DNA of 64,000 nucleotides from Cafeteria roenbergensis (Eukaryota; Sar; Bigyra; Bicosoecida; Cafeteriaceae), in contig VLTN01000016.1 in NCBI GenBank assembly GCA_008330645.1, positions 496,001 through 560,000 on the forward strand, given 5' to 3'. Below are positions 19,307 through 29,046 of the stretch, piece after piece. How positions within the stretch are numbered: position 1 is the stretch's first letter; each line of letters starts with the position of its first letter. The translations under genes and the position numbers were made by a program. The notes beneath the pieces are model-generated. The model saw only the letters and a program-made list of their open reading frames with translations. It made no database searches and was not told where the DNA came from.

Positions 19307-22300
19307 TCACGAGTCGGCCTCCGTGTCCGGGTCGGCGGCGTTCCCGACAGAGGTGTCCAGCGGCAGCGGGGCGGTGGAGAGGCCGGCGAGGGACCCGAGG
19401 CCGAGGTCCCCGGCCATGCTGCCGCCTCCCCAGTAGCCAGAAGCGGAGCGCAGAGAGCGGTCACCGGAGCGACTGGAGCGACTGGAGCGGCGCACGCGGC
19501 CAAGCGCCGCGCGGCTGCTCACCGGCTCTGCAGAGGTCGAGGACACGGAGTCGGTCCGGCGGCGAGAGCTCCTTCCGGACCGAAGGCCGAGGGGCGCCGC
19601 GCCCCCCGCGCCAAAGCCCGCCGCTGAGCCGTCGTCGTCACCGAAGGCGCGGTCGTCGCCGCCCGGGGAGGAGAGACCGGCCTCCTGGTCGGATGCCATG
19701 AGAGCCGGGTCGGCCGCGCTGCCGGAGGCTTCGTGATCCACGTCGCTGAGCGAGAGGGCGGGAGCGCCGGCCGCAGCGCGGGAAACAAAGCCGACGTCAC
19801 TCAGCCCGACGTCGCTCATGCCGCGGGAGCGGAGCCCGGAGGAGGAGGTGGGGAGGGCCAGGAGCATCGCTGCGGTGGGGGAGGAGCCTTGGGCGTTGGT
19901 GTCGATGAGCCCGGCGTCGGGGTCCAGGGCGCGAGAGGCGCCCGCTGCCGCTGCGAAGGGCGCCAGCCCTACGGCCATAGCGTTGCTGGCGGCCTCTGGA
20001 GTCATGGAGGCGAGGGGGCCGCCAGCGGCGCTTGCCGCTGACACTGCCAGCGCCATGGCAGCGGCCACGCCCTCGCTGGCCGACTGTGCAGCGGTGGCTG
20101 GACCGGCCGTCGCCGTCCCGGAGGAGGCCGCGATGGCCGCCGCGTCGCCCCCGCCCTGGCCCATGAGGATTTGCAGCGCAATGGAGGCGGGGATGTCCGT
20201 GACGGAGGGAGCCGACGAGCCAGCGGCCGCTGCGGCCGCTGCGGCCGCGGCCGCGGCTGCTGCCGCGATGGAGGACGCATCGCTGAGCGGCTCGGCGCTG
20301 GAAGTCCCCGATGCCGCCCCTGACGCAGCAGCCGCTGCCGCTTCGGCCTTCACGGCAGCCGCCAGAACGTCGGCGGGCGCCACGGACATGGAGGCCGCGT
20401 CGCCCGACGTCGCTGCCTCGCTGGATGTGGCGGGAAGCTGATCCTGCTGGTGCTGCGCCTGCTGGTGCTGGTGCTGCTGCTGGTGCTGCAACTGCTGCTG
20501 CTGCTGCTGCTGTTGCTGCTGGAGCTGGAGTTGCTGCTGGTGCTGCGAGAACACGAACGCCAGGTGATTCTGGATGGCAGCCACCTGCGCCGCGGCGAAG
20601 GCTGCCTGGGGGTCGCCACTGTTCGCGCTAGCCGAGTGCGCTGCCGCCGCTAGCATCGCCATGTTTGGGACAAACCTGAGGTTCCCGTTGGCCATCATAG
20701 CCATGTGCTGAAGGTTTACAGGCAGGGCCGCGGAGGTCGATGCCTCGGCAGCAGCGGCCTCGCTGGCTGAGGCGGCGTCTGACACGGCAGTGGCGGCGGC
20801 AGCGGCGGACGAGGACGACGACGTGCCCTCGCTTGCCGATCCGGCGGCGGCGGCTGCACCCGCTGCCGGGCCCTCGGCGCCCCCGTCTTCGCCCTCAGCC
20901 AGAGGCCGGGCCCGCTTGGCAGACGGCTCCCCCGTGCCGTCGTCTGCCGCGGCCGCTCCGTCCGCTGCGGCTGCCCCTTCCCCTCCGGCGCCGCCTCCCT
21001 CCGCGGCCGCGGCCGCGGCTGCTGCCTGCTGCGCCTGATGCTGCTGGAGCTGCTGCATGAAGTGCTGCTGCTGTGCCTGAGCGTGCGCCTGCAGGAAGTG
21101 GTTCTGAAGGGCGGCCAGGGTGAGCGCCCGCATGTGCTCCAGCTGGGCTGCCTGGTCCTCGGATGACTCCGCTCCGGCCTCTCCCTGGGCAGCGGCGCCG
21201 GACGGGTCGCGGCCTTGGCTGTCGTCCTCCGCAGGGGCGCTGTCGAAGCTGCCTTCGCCCCCAGCGGCTGCCCCGGCTCCTCCGCCGTAGCCTTGCATGA
21301 CGTTGGGCGCGGCGAGGGCGGCGGAGCCCCCCTCCCGGGCGAGTGCTTTGGCGCGCACTGGCTTGGCGACGCGGGCGGGGATGCCCCTCACCGCGGCGGC
21401 CTGCGCCCTCGTGGCAGCCTCCGCGGGGTTGACGCCGTTCATCTGGGCGAGCACCTCGTCCGCCAGGGGGCCGTGCCCGCGAGTCCAGCCGCCCTCCGGC
21501 ACGCCGCGCGTCGCCTGGCGCTGCCAGCCGAGGAGAGAGCGCACAACAGGAGCCGACTGCTCCAGCGTGAGGGGGAGCGACGCCACAGTGGTCTCGTCCG
21601 GCTCGATGGCTCCAGTTTTCGTCATGGGGCACTTCTTGTAGCAGTGGAACACGCGGGGGCAGTAGCAGTTGCCGCTGTCGTCCACGCACATGATCGTGGC
21701 CGTGCCTGTCAAGGTCCCCGCACAGCAGCAGAGGCCCCGGCACACGGGGCATCCCTCGTCGAAGGCGGTCTCGCCGTGCTCCATAACCATCTTCTCCGTG
21801 CAGCGCTGGCAGAAGATGTGCGGGCACGCCTCGCAAGCGACGTTCTTCTTGCGCATGTTGCCGCAGCGGTGGCAGGAGGCGCGGTGGCGGAGCTTGCCGT
21901 GCTCGTCGTAGTCGTCCAGGGTGACCCGCAGCCTGATCCGGCTAGCCCTGTTGGAGCCAGCGCTCATGCCGGCAAGCAAGAGGCCTTTCTGGGTGGGCCG
22001 CACGGGTCGCCGGCCAGGCCCGCCTGCGTCACCAGCAGCCTGCGCCGCTGCCGCTGCCTGCGCGGCTGCCGCGGCGCTGGACGAGGCCCCGCCGGCTGCA
22101 ATCGACGGCGGCCCTGCGATGGCGCCTGCGCCTGCGCCGCCGCCCGCCGCCACGCCGCCTCCGTGACCTGACACTCCAGAGCCGCTGCCTGACCCCGCGG
22201 ACCGCTCGCGCTTGCTGCGAGCGCGGCCTGAACGGTCGCGAGAGCGGCCACCTGAGTGGTCTTTGCCCCCCGAGCCCCCTTTTCCGTGGCTGTGGCCATG

Positions 22301-23497
22301 GCCATGACCGTGGCCGTGGCCGTGACCATGACCGTGGCCGTGGCCGTGGCCGTCAAAGTCGTCAAAGTCGTCCATTCCGAGGCTGGATGTTGGTCCGTCG
22401 ATGCCCCGGGCGCGCAGAGTGGGCGCGTGCGAGCGGCGTGAGCGGCGCAGGCCAGCTGCGGCAGCAGCATCAGCCGCAGCTGCGGCTGCTTCCTCCGCGG
22501 CGCGCCGATCACCCTTGTCGCCGTAGCCGTGGCGGCCCATGCGGCTGAGGTCGCTGCGGCCGCGGGAGGACCCCCTGTGGCCCGAGCCCCGCGCGGACGA
22601 CGAGCGGGAGATGGAGTGCCGGCGGTGGTGGCCCATGCCATTGTCGTCGTCGTCTCGGTCGTCATCGTCGTCGTCGTCGTCGTCACGGGTGTGCTCCGCG
22701 GCCCCGAGCAGCATCAGCAGGCCCGAATGTGCGGACGAGGAGCGGGCCCTAGCGCCCATCATGGCTCTCGATCCGTGCATGCTGGATGACGCGGATGAGG
22801 GGGGGGCGTGCCCGTGCGGACGGGCGAATGGCTGCAGCAGCGTTGACATGCCGGCGCCGCCCCCGCTGGAGTGGCCGTGGCCGTGGCCGTGGCTGTGGCC
22901 GTGGCTGTGGCCGTGGCCGTGGCTCATTCCCGTGGGCGACTGGTTCCCGAGCAGGGAGGGCGGCGGGGAAACGCCCTGGCCAGCTCCTGCCCTGCCTCCG
23001 TGGCCGCCCAAGCCCGAGGACCCAACGGCGCCGGGGAAAGGAGAGGTCGCCAGCTGGCTGGACACCGTCCAGGAAGACGCGCGGCGGCCTGCTGCGGCCC
23101 GGCTGCGGACCGGCATGTCAGTGGCTCCGGCGGCGGGCGGGAGCGCCAGCGAGTCCGCGCGGAACCTAGAGTCCAAGCCCGTCGGCCCCATGGCGCTCAT
23201 GGGCATCACCCCCGGCGAGATGGGCAACGCCGCAAGCGTCGCGGCCGCGTCTTGCATGTCCCTGGGGCTAGACTCCAGGGTGTGGCGGCGGTTCTCAGCT
23301 TGGAACGGGCCGGCGCCCCCTCCGCTCGAGCCGCGCGCGCCGTCGGCTCCCGAAGCAGGGACACCCATGGACCCTGGCGGTGGCATGCCGCTCATTCCAC
23401 TCATGAACGGCGAAGCGCCAGACATGGCGCTGGCCATGGACAGCCGGCGCAGCGGGTCGCCGTTCCACGGCCCGTCTGGCCCGCCTCTGTGAGACAT
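19307..23497 (-). CDS. Large zinc-finger protein (4CXXC_R1/RING-like) with His-Gly, Asp and Gln tracts
   Basis: A single frame of 1396 residues from the ATG at 23497. Its one ordered domain, around residues 525-615 (nt 21920-21650), has HRASCHRCGNMRKKNVACEAC, HIFCQRCTEKM, GCPVCRGLCCC and further Cys. The CxxC..CxxC..CxxC..CPxCRGxCxC spacing matches the zinc finger of CDCA7/MAOA-repressor R1 and the RING-like finger of KDM3/JMJ25 proteins, which are nuclear chromatin factors. The CDCA7 core is RGxCNCxxC; here it is RGLCCC, so it is divergent. Flanking regions are low complexity: (His-Gly/Ser)n near residues 190-210 and 382-405, Asp runs near 270-287, Arg/Ser basic patches (likely nuclear localisation), a Gln/His tract near 985-1020, and Ala/Ser runs. 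No JmjC or other catalytic domain is seen. A chromatin or transcription role is inferred from the finger. Confidence 0.75.
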   Translation of the reverse strand: MSHRGGPDGPWNGDPLRRLSMASAMSGASPFMSGMSGMPPPGSMGVPASGADGARGSSGGGAGPFQAENRRHTLESSPRDMQDAAATLAALPISPGVMPMSAMGPTGLDSRFRADSLALPPAAGATDMPVRSRAAAGRRASSWTVSSQLATSPFPGAVGSSGLGGHGGRAGAGQGVSPPPSLLGNQSPTGMSHGHGHSHGHSHGHGHGHSSGGGAGMSTLLQPFARPHGHAPPSSASSSMHGSRAMMGARARSSSAHSGLLMLLGAAEHTRDDDDDDDDDRDDDDNGMGHHRRHSISRSSSARGSGHRGSSRGRSDLSRMGRHGYGDKGDRRAAEEAAAAAADAAAAAGLRRSRRSHAPTLRARGIDGPTSSLGMDDFDDFDGHGHGHGHGHGHGHGHGHGHSHGKGGSGGKDHSGGRSRDRSGRARSKRERSAGSGSGSGVSGHGGGVAAGGGAGAGAIAGPPSIAAGGASSSAAAAAQAAAAAQAAGDAGGPGRRPVRPTQKGLLLAGMSAGSNRASRIRLRVTLDDYDEHGKLRHRASCHRCGNMRKKNVACEACPHIFCQRCTEKMVMEHGETAFDEGCPVCRGLCCCAGTLTGTATIMCVDDSGNCYCPRVFHCYKKCPMTKTGAIEPDETTVASLPLTLEQSAPVVRSLLGWQRQATRGVPEGGWTRGHGPLADEVLAQMNGVNPAEAATRAQAAAVRGIPARVAKPVRAKALAREGGSAALAAPNVMQGYGGGAGAAAGGEGSFDSAPAEDDSQGRDPSGAAAQGEAGAESSEDQAAQLEHMRALTLAALQNHFLQAHAQAQQQHFMQQLQQHQAQQAAAAAAAAEGGGAGGEGAAAADGAAAADDGTGEPSAKRARPLAEGEDGGAEGPAAGAAAAAGSASEGTSSSSSAAAAATAVSDAASASEAAAAEASTSAALPVNLQHMAMMANGNLRFVPNMAMLAAAAHSASANSGDPQAAFAAAQVAAIQNHLAFVFSQHQQQLQLQQQQQQQQQQLQHQQQHQHQQAQHQQDQLPATSSEAATSGDAASMSVAPADVLAAAVKAEAAAAAASGAASGTSSAEPLSDASSIAAAAAAAAAAAAAAAGSSAPSVTDIPASIALQILMGQGGGDAAAIAASSGTATAGPATAAQSASEGVAAAMALAVSAASAAGGPLASMTPEAASNAMAVGLAPFAAAAGASRALDPDAGLIDTNAQGSSPTAAMLLALPTSSSGLRSRGMSDVGLSDVGFVSRAAAGAPALSLSDVDHEASGSAADPALMASDQEAGLSSPGGDDRAFGDDDGSAAGFGAGGAAPLGLRSGRSSRRRTDSVSSTSAEPVSSRAALGRVRRSSRSSRSGDRSLRSASGYWGGGSMAGDLGLGSLAGLSTAPLPLDTSVGNAADPDTEADS
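20442..20548 (-). repeat. CAG/CTG trinucleotide tract encoding poly-Gln/His
   Basis: Imperfect CTG repeats on the plus strand encode Gln with interspersed Leu and His on the minus strand, including an uninterrupted run of about ten Gln. Confidence 0.85.
22287..22352 (-). repeat. His-Gly hexanucleotide repeat, second block
   Basis: Tandem GGCCAC-type units (plus strand GTGGCC) encode about ten consecutive His-Gly pairs in the zinc-finger protein. Each His-Gly-His fits the HxH target motif of METTL9. Confidence 0.85.
22868..22925 (-). repeat. His-Gly/Ser hexanucleotide repeat, first block
   Basis: Tandem hexamers encode His-Gly and His-Ser pairs (HGHSHGHSHGHGHGH) in the N-terminal third of the zinc-finger protein. 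Confidence 0.85.
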
Positions 23498-25683
23498 TGC
23501 TCAGCAGGCCCCGCGAGCGCGGACTTGCAAGCGCCGAGGGGCGAGGCCCTGGTGGAGGGGAAAGCCTCGGGGGCGCAGCAGCGCGCTTTCCGGGGCGGCC
23601 CGTGCGGGGACGGGCGGCGCCGTTGGCCTGCCGGTGATCCCGGCTCGAGGGGCAGAGCGTGCAGGCTACCGCGGTTGAACCGCCGAGCGCTGCGCTTTCA
23701 AGAGCAAACGGGCGCCGGTCTCTGGACGGGGCAGTTCACCCAGCAGCGTCCCGGACGGGCGCGACCGAAAGGGGCCCGCTCAGGCGCGGCGCCCTCGGCG
23801 GGAATGCGCCCCCTGCCGCGCGCTCGCCCGGCGACATCCGAACAGGCAAGCGAGCGACTCTGCCCGGGCAGAGCTCCGGCCGGGCAACGTCGTTGCGCCC
23901 ATTGTTTGCTTGCTGCGCAATAGCGGCGCTGGTCTGACCCGGATGCTGGCGTGATCGCGCCATGGCCTTCGCGACTCGAGGCCTGCTGGCTCCAGCCCGC
24001 ACGCCGGGCCAGGCCTCCTTGCTCGAAGAGCTGGCGGCCCTGGAGCCGAGGAAGAAGGGGGGGCCTCTGGACCAGGCCCTCGGCGCTGATGACTCGCGCG
24101 GAACTGTTCGGGGCTCGCGAGGGTGCTTGCCTGGGTTGCGATGTGCGAGTGCCCTTTGCAATCAAACTTCAGCGCACAGGCGTCACACGATACTTTTTGT
24201 GCGCCTTCCCTGCGCCGGGCCGGCTCTGGCGCCAGGGAATGCGCCCTTGCGCGCCGGCAGAGGAATCGCAGGCAGCTAACGAGCAGTGTCCCCCGCAACG
24301 GCGAGTGGTGGTGGTTTTGGCGGGCCGCGGGACCAGTCAACCCCGCAGTGACTCCTCGCAAGAGCGCCTCGCCGCCCGCAGCCGGGGCGAAGCATCGCGT
24401 TGTCCCCCGCCCGGCCCCCGGGGAACCTTGGCAGGGGCGCATACCGGCGCTGCGGCGCGTTTGGGAGGCGGAACTTAGCGTCGCTCGTCGCCACCGTCGG
24501 AAACGCCTCCTCTGCATCGAACACCTTGGCTCGTCTCGCTGCACTTACCAAGCTCGCCAGGAGGAGCGCCCACTCCCCTGGCGCCATGGCTCGCGGGGAA
24601 TCGCGCTCCGGAGAGTTCGTGATCCGAGACTTGACTTCTGGCGCGGTGGACGTCATTGAGGCGGACGGGCTGCGCGCGTGAGACTGCTGGACAAGTCGTC
24701 CGCAGAACTGGCTCGGCTGCCACCAACTTTCGCCCGCAATGGCCCGCGGCCGGTCCCCCTGCGCCGAGATTGCGGTGGCCGCCGCGCTGCAAGAGGGCGC
24801 GGGGGATGGTTCAGCGAGTCTCTGGCCGCTCGGTGCGTGGGGGCGCACGGGCGCGGCGGGGGGGGGTCGGTGGGCAGCTGCCAGGCTGTTCTTGTCGCCC
24901 TCTGCGCCTCGCGCCCGGGCCCGCCGCTGCGCCCCGCGGGCCGTGGCCGCGCACCCCTGCCGCGCTCTGCGCCTGGGCGGCCCGCTCGTCTATGCGGCGG
25001 GCACGCGGGTTTGCGAGCACCGCTGCCGGGGCATCGCCGTCGGGTCGTGACACCCCCACGCAACCAAGCACAAACCAGCCTGCGCAGCAGGCGTGCATCC
25101 GCAAAATTTGCCCCCCGCCGAGACCCGTCTTCCTGTGCACGCCCCGAATGCGGCCCTTCGCAGTGGCGCTCCGGGAGAGGACCCCCCTTTCGGCAGCGTC
25201 CCGGCCTTTCCGGACACGCCAACTTCGGCGTTCAATCGCGCCTTGGTGACGGCAGGCGGCTCGTCGCAATCCGGTGCTGCCGCGGCCGAAACCCCAGCCG
25301 CTGCCTCGTGGCGGCGCGCCCTCCCGGCATTGGCGTCCCCGAGCGCAAGGCATGGGGAGCGCGACGGGGATCAGGCTGATGGCGAGGCGACAGGCAGGCT
25401 CGGCGGGGCCCCTGGCGCGTTTGCCCGCCGGCAAGGCCTTGGACCGGCTGCCGCGCCGTTCCGCGCTGGCCTCCGCGCCAGCGCGTCCCCGGGCTCATCG
25501 CTTCGCACAGTGGGGGCTGGCATCGCGGCCCGCGCGGTGCGCGTGCCCGCGTCGACCACCTCGCTGCTCAACGCCTCTGACTCGGCCCCGGCATCGTCCC
25601 TGGGGACTTCTTTGCCCCTCTCCGGCGCGGGAGCGGCCATCGGGGATGCTCTCGACCGTGAAATTCGGTCCAGCCTCCGGGGC
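23498..25683. other. 2.2-kb divergent region with unresolved 5' exons
   Basis: Lies between the zinc-finger gene start (minus) and the first in-frame ATG of the PX kinase (plus). The kinase frame is open without ATG from 25051, so an upstream exon is likely. Candidate coding pieces are 23962-24110 (MAFATRGLLAPARTPG..., a helical start) and 24478-24681 (a segment ending GEFVIRDLTSGAVDVIEADG before a TGA). They could form a small gene or the kinase 5' end, but I could not find a donor/acceptor pair that settles it. No other feature is supported. Confidence 0.35.
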
Positions 25684-28380
25684 ATGACCAAGGCCTCAAG
25701 CGGGAGCCCCAAGGGCGCCGCAACGCGACACGACAGGAAGGTCACCTTCCTCCCTTTCTGCGTCGGCTGTCCGGCGACGATCAGCATCGTCGAAAATACC
25801 ACCGTCGCGCCCGAGTCCGCCGGGCGGCGATCGGAGTCGTACGTTGTCTACCAAGTGAACGTGATGCCGTTCGGGGACGCCCGCCTCGGCTGGACCGTGT
25901 TCCGCCGGTACAGGCAGTTTTTTGCGCTGCACAAGCACCTGCAGTCGTCGGGCATCAGCGTGGGCGCCCGCTTCCCCGGGCGCGATGTGGCCAGCGTGAT
26001 GTTCGACCGCCTTTTCCGCTCAGGGCGCCAGACCGCCCTCAACACCTGGCTCACGAGCGTGGTGAGCAGCGGCATTCGCTCGCACAAGGTGACTTCGTTC
26101 TTGTGCTGCCTCCCCGACTCGCCGCCGGCAGGCATGGAGCGCTCGCCCCTCGCGATCGCCGGGCGCACGCTCCCCTTGACTGGGTCTCTCTCCGCGGCCG
26201 AGACCTGGAATTCGCTCAAGGTTGCAGCGCAAGAGTTTGGCTCGGCCAAAGCTCAGCGCGCTCTCACCAAGGCTGGGCACCCCGTTTCCGTGGACGAGGC
26301 AGGAGAGGCGCTGCTGACGGTGCCGTCGGCTTCAATGGCGCTGCTTCGCGTCACTGCTGCGCGGGCCGCTGAGCCTGCGCCGCCCGTGGGTGGTCCGGCC
26401 AGCCTGGCGAAGGGGGCCACTGGGCCTTCCCCGCGCCCAGGCCAGGGCTCGAGCATGCCACGGACACTGGTTCCGCCTGCCATCAACACGTCGCTCCCTG
26501 CCATTTCCGGCTTTGGCGCGCCGAAGAGCTCCCCCGGCCCGGGCCGGCGCCAGCAGGCAGCCACGGTGGGCGTGGCGCACCGGTTCCAGGACTCCACGGC
26601 GTACGAGCACGCGGTTCTTCATGATGCAGCCGACTCGCCCTCGGAGAGTGAGACGCGGTCTGCAGGGACCCGCTCCGCTGCCCGAATCTGGGAGCACCAG
26701 GTCACGTCCACGCGGTCCTTCATTACGGAGTCGAGCCCGCGCGAGACTGCCCGTCCATGTGGCGCCGCTTCGGACATGTCCATGATGGAAGAGTTCGGAC
26801 GCTCGCCGGACTCCTCTGCGGGGCGCCCGCCCATGATTGCAGTGGCGGTGGCGACGGGGATCGCGGAACCGGCTGGCTCCGACGGGCTGGCAGGCAGCGA
26901 CTCGCAAGCCCAGACGCGTCGCAAGTTCAAGCCCCAGTTCAGCGGCCACGACGTCACTGGGTGTGACTCCGAGTACGGGGGCAGCTCCCCGCGGCGGCCC
27001 AAGCGGATCTCGAGTGGGACTGTGAGCACTGAGGGGCGGCGGCCCGGGCGCCGGGCGCGGGTGGGCATGGAGGCTTTCGAGACCCTCAAGATGCTTGGCA
27101 AGGGCGGCTTCGCCAAGGTGGTTCTGGTGCGACACCGCAGCTCCGGCAAGGTGTTCGCGATGAAGATCCTCAAGAAGCGCGTTGTGCTGGCGCGCAACCA
27201 GCGCGAGCACACCAAGACGGAGCGCGCCGTTCTCGGCTTCGTGGACCACCCGTTCATCGTCGGCCTGCACTGCGCGTTCCAGACCACCGAGTCCCTCTTC
27301 CTGGTGCTGGACTACTGCGCGGGGGGCGAGCTCTTCTTCCACTTGCAGCGCCGCAGGCGCTTTACGGAGGCCACCACCCGCTTCTTCGCCGCGCAGTTGG
27401 TGCTGGCACTCTCCTACCTCCACTCCAAGGGCGTGGTCTACAGGGACCTCAAGCCCGAGAACATCCTCGTTTCGGCCGACGGGTACATTAAGATCGCAGA
27501 CTTTGGCCTCAGCAAGGAGGGAGTGGACCCCACGTCGGGATCGCATTCCTTCTGCGGCACGCCCGAGTACCTCGCCCCCGAGATCATTGAGAAGCGCGGC
27601 CACGGCACCGCCGTCGACTGGTGGAGCCTCGGCATGCTTGTCTTCGAGATGCTCACGGGCCTGCCTCCTTGGTACACAAAGAGCCGGCCCAAGCTCTACC
27701 GGGACTTGTGCTCGGCTGAGCTGGAGTTCCCCGCCGACGTGGCCGTGTCGCCCGCGGCGCGCGACCTCATCAGCGGCTTCCTCTGCCGGGACCCCAAGCG
27801 CCGGTTGGGTACTTCGGGCCTGCGCGAGATCGTGCACCACCCCTTCTTTGGCGACCCCGAGTACTTCCGGGCCCTCCTCAGGAAGGAAGTGCCCCCTCCC
27901 ATCACGCCCAACCTTCCCGGCGGCGATACCGACACCTCCTACTTCGAGAAGGAGTTCACGGCCATGCCCGTGGCGTCCCCACCGACGCAGCCGGAGGGCC
28001 TCTGCGTCGCTGCGGCCACTGCGAGCGACGAGGCGCTTCACTTCGAGGGCTTCACCTACCATGGCGCATCTCAGGGCCTGTGCATGCCATCCAGTGGCTC
28101 ATCTGCGATGGGGGGGCCGGCCGACGGACCAGTGGCCGGCAGCGCCACCCAGGCCCATGCCCAGGCCCATGCCCTGGCGGCGCTGCGTGCCATGTCCCCT
28201 GACTTCGGCGCCGCTGACTCTCCGTGCCCTGCTGGCATGATGTCCCTTGCGCTGCAAGGAGGCGCGGCAGACCCTCCGCTTGAGGGAATTCGGCCGCCCC
28301 CGACACTCGCTTCCCTGGTCCGCTCGGCGCACGTCCGGTCGCCAAGCCCTGCGATGGTCCCAGCAGGCATTCGGCTGTGA
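25684..28380 (+). CDS. PX-domain AGC kinase (SGK3/Akt-like)
   Basis: A Ser/Thr kinase expected to be recruited to phosphoinositide membranes through its PX domain, as SGK3 is to endosomal PtdIns3P. Taking the first in-frame ATG it has 898 residues; the frame stays open ~210 residues further upstream without ATG. PX domain about residues 20-150 (YVVYQVNVMPFG, WTVFRRYRQFFALHKHL, RFPGRDV). A Ser/Pro-rich linker follows, then the kinase at ~463-735: LGKGGFAKVVLVRH, VFAMKILKK, VVYRDLKPENIL, IADFGLSK, SFCGTPEYLAPEII, DWWSLGMLVFEMLTG. The AGC tail ends in the hydrophobic motif FEGFTY (residues ~787-792). All catalytic residues are present. The PDK1 site is Ser (SHSFCGTPEY) where Akt/SGK have Thr. 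About 100 low-complexity residues follow the hydrophobic motif, whereas the motif is near the C-terminus in animal SGKs. Confidence 0.92.
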   Translation: MTKASSGSPKGAATRHDRKVTFLPFCVGCPATISIVENTTVAPESAGRRSESYVVYQVNVMPFGDARLGWTVFRRYRQFFALHKHLQSSGISVGARFPGRDVASVMFDRLFRSGRQTALNTWLTSVVSSGIRSHKVTSFLCCLPDSPPAGMERSPLAIAGRTLPLTGSLSAAETWNSLKVAAQEFGSAKAQRALTKAGHPVSVDEAGEALLTVPSASMALLRVTAARAAEPAPPVGGPASLAKGATGPSPRPGQGSSMPRTLVPPAINTSLPAISGFGAPKSSPGPGRRQQAATVGVAHRFQDSTAYEHAVLHDAADSPSESETRSAGTRSAARIWEHQVTSTRSFITESSPRETARPCGAASDMSMMEEFGRSPDSSAGRPPMIAVAVATGIAEPAGSDGLAGSDSQAQTRRKFKPQFSGHDVTGCDSEYGGSSPRRPKRISSGTVSTEGRRPGRRARVGMEAFETLKMLGKGGFAKVVLVRHRSSGKVFAMKILKKRVVLARNQREHTKTERAVLGFVDHPFIVGLHCAFQTTESLFLVLDYCAGGELFFHLQRRRRFTEATTRFFAAQLVLALSYLHSKGVVYRDLKPENILVSADGYIKIADFGLSKEGVDPTSGSHSFCGTPEYLAPEIIEKRGHGTAVDWWSLGMLVFEMLTGLPPWYTKSRPKLYRDLCSAELEFPADVAVSPAARDLISGFLCRDPKRRLGTSGLREIVHHPFFGDPEYFRALLRKEVPPPITPNLPGGDTDTSYFEKEFTAMPVASPPTQPEGLCVAAATASDEALHFEGFTYHGASQGLCMPSSGSSAMGGPADGPVAGSATQAHAQAHALAALRAMSPDFGAADSPCPAGMMSLALQGGAADPPLEGIRPPPTLASLVRSAHVRSPSPAMVPAGIRL

Positions 28381-29046
28381 AATTGGCTCGCGGCTTTCGT
28401 GCCTGCCACTGGGCCGTTGCTGTCTGTGCCTCTTGATCAGCGAGGTGCAAGCTTCCTGCAACAAGCCGGGAAACCTGAGCGCACCACCCTGACCCAGCCA
28501 GGGGTCATTTCTTCCCCCCCCCCCTTCCCCCAACCCACCCACCTACTTTGCTGGTATCTTGCTTGCACCATTTGCCCTGTCCTCCCTTGATCGTGGACAG
28601 GGCTTTGGCGCGTGCACCCCAGCTTCGTTGCGGACCGCATCGCCTCTCAGGCGGTGCGGATCGCCAAGGTAGCCCAAGTCCGCCGCGGCCTCCGCGCGGC
28701 TGTGACTCGGCCTGCGTTAGCGCAATTCTAACCTATTCGTCAGCCCGACATTGGACGGGCCGCTCAGGATGTCATCTGAGCTCAGCCTCCAGCGGCCAGC
28801 GTGTGCACTGCCTCTTTCCGACGCGAGTGTCCACAGTGGCAATGGGACATGCGTAGCTTGCATGTGCTTCAACTTTTAATTGTATTTTTTGAGTGGTTCG
28901 TGACGCCGCTCAGTCCCTGACTGCGGAAGGAGGCTGAGCCGCATCCCGTGAATGGCACAATGCAGCTCTGGTAGCCCCCATTTCGTCTCGAGCTGTGCAG
29001 CTGCCCGCACACGATGTCAGTTCTCCCACGCCACGCACGACTCGCG
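28381..29046. other. Convergent 3' intergenic region, 666 bp
   Basis: Between the ends of the PX kinase and the membrane phosphatase genes. A C-rich run lies near 28515-28540 and an A/T-rich patch at 28868-28892 (TTTTAATTGTATTTTTT), which could carry the poly(A) signal of the minus-strand gene. No gene is supported. Confidence 0.5.

Noticed and set aside
17775-19310. 511-codon minus-strand frame
   Set aside because: Overlaps the eIF4E-like gene in antisense and has no domain; the eIF4E motifs on the plus strand are decisive.
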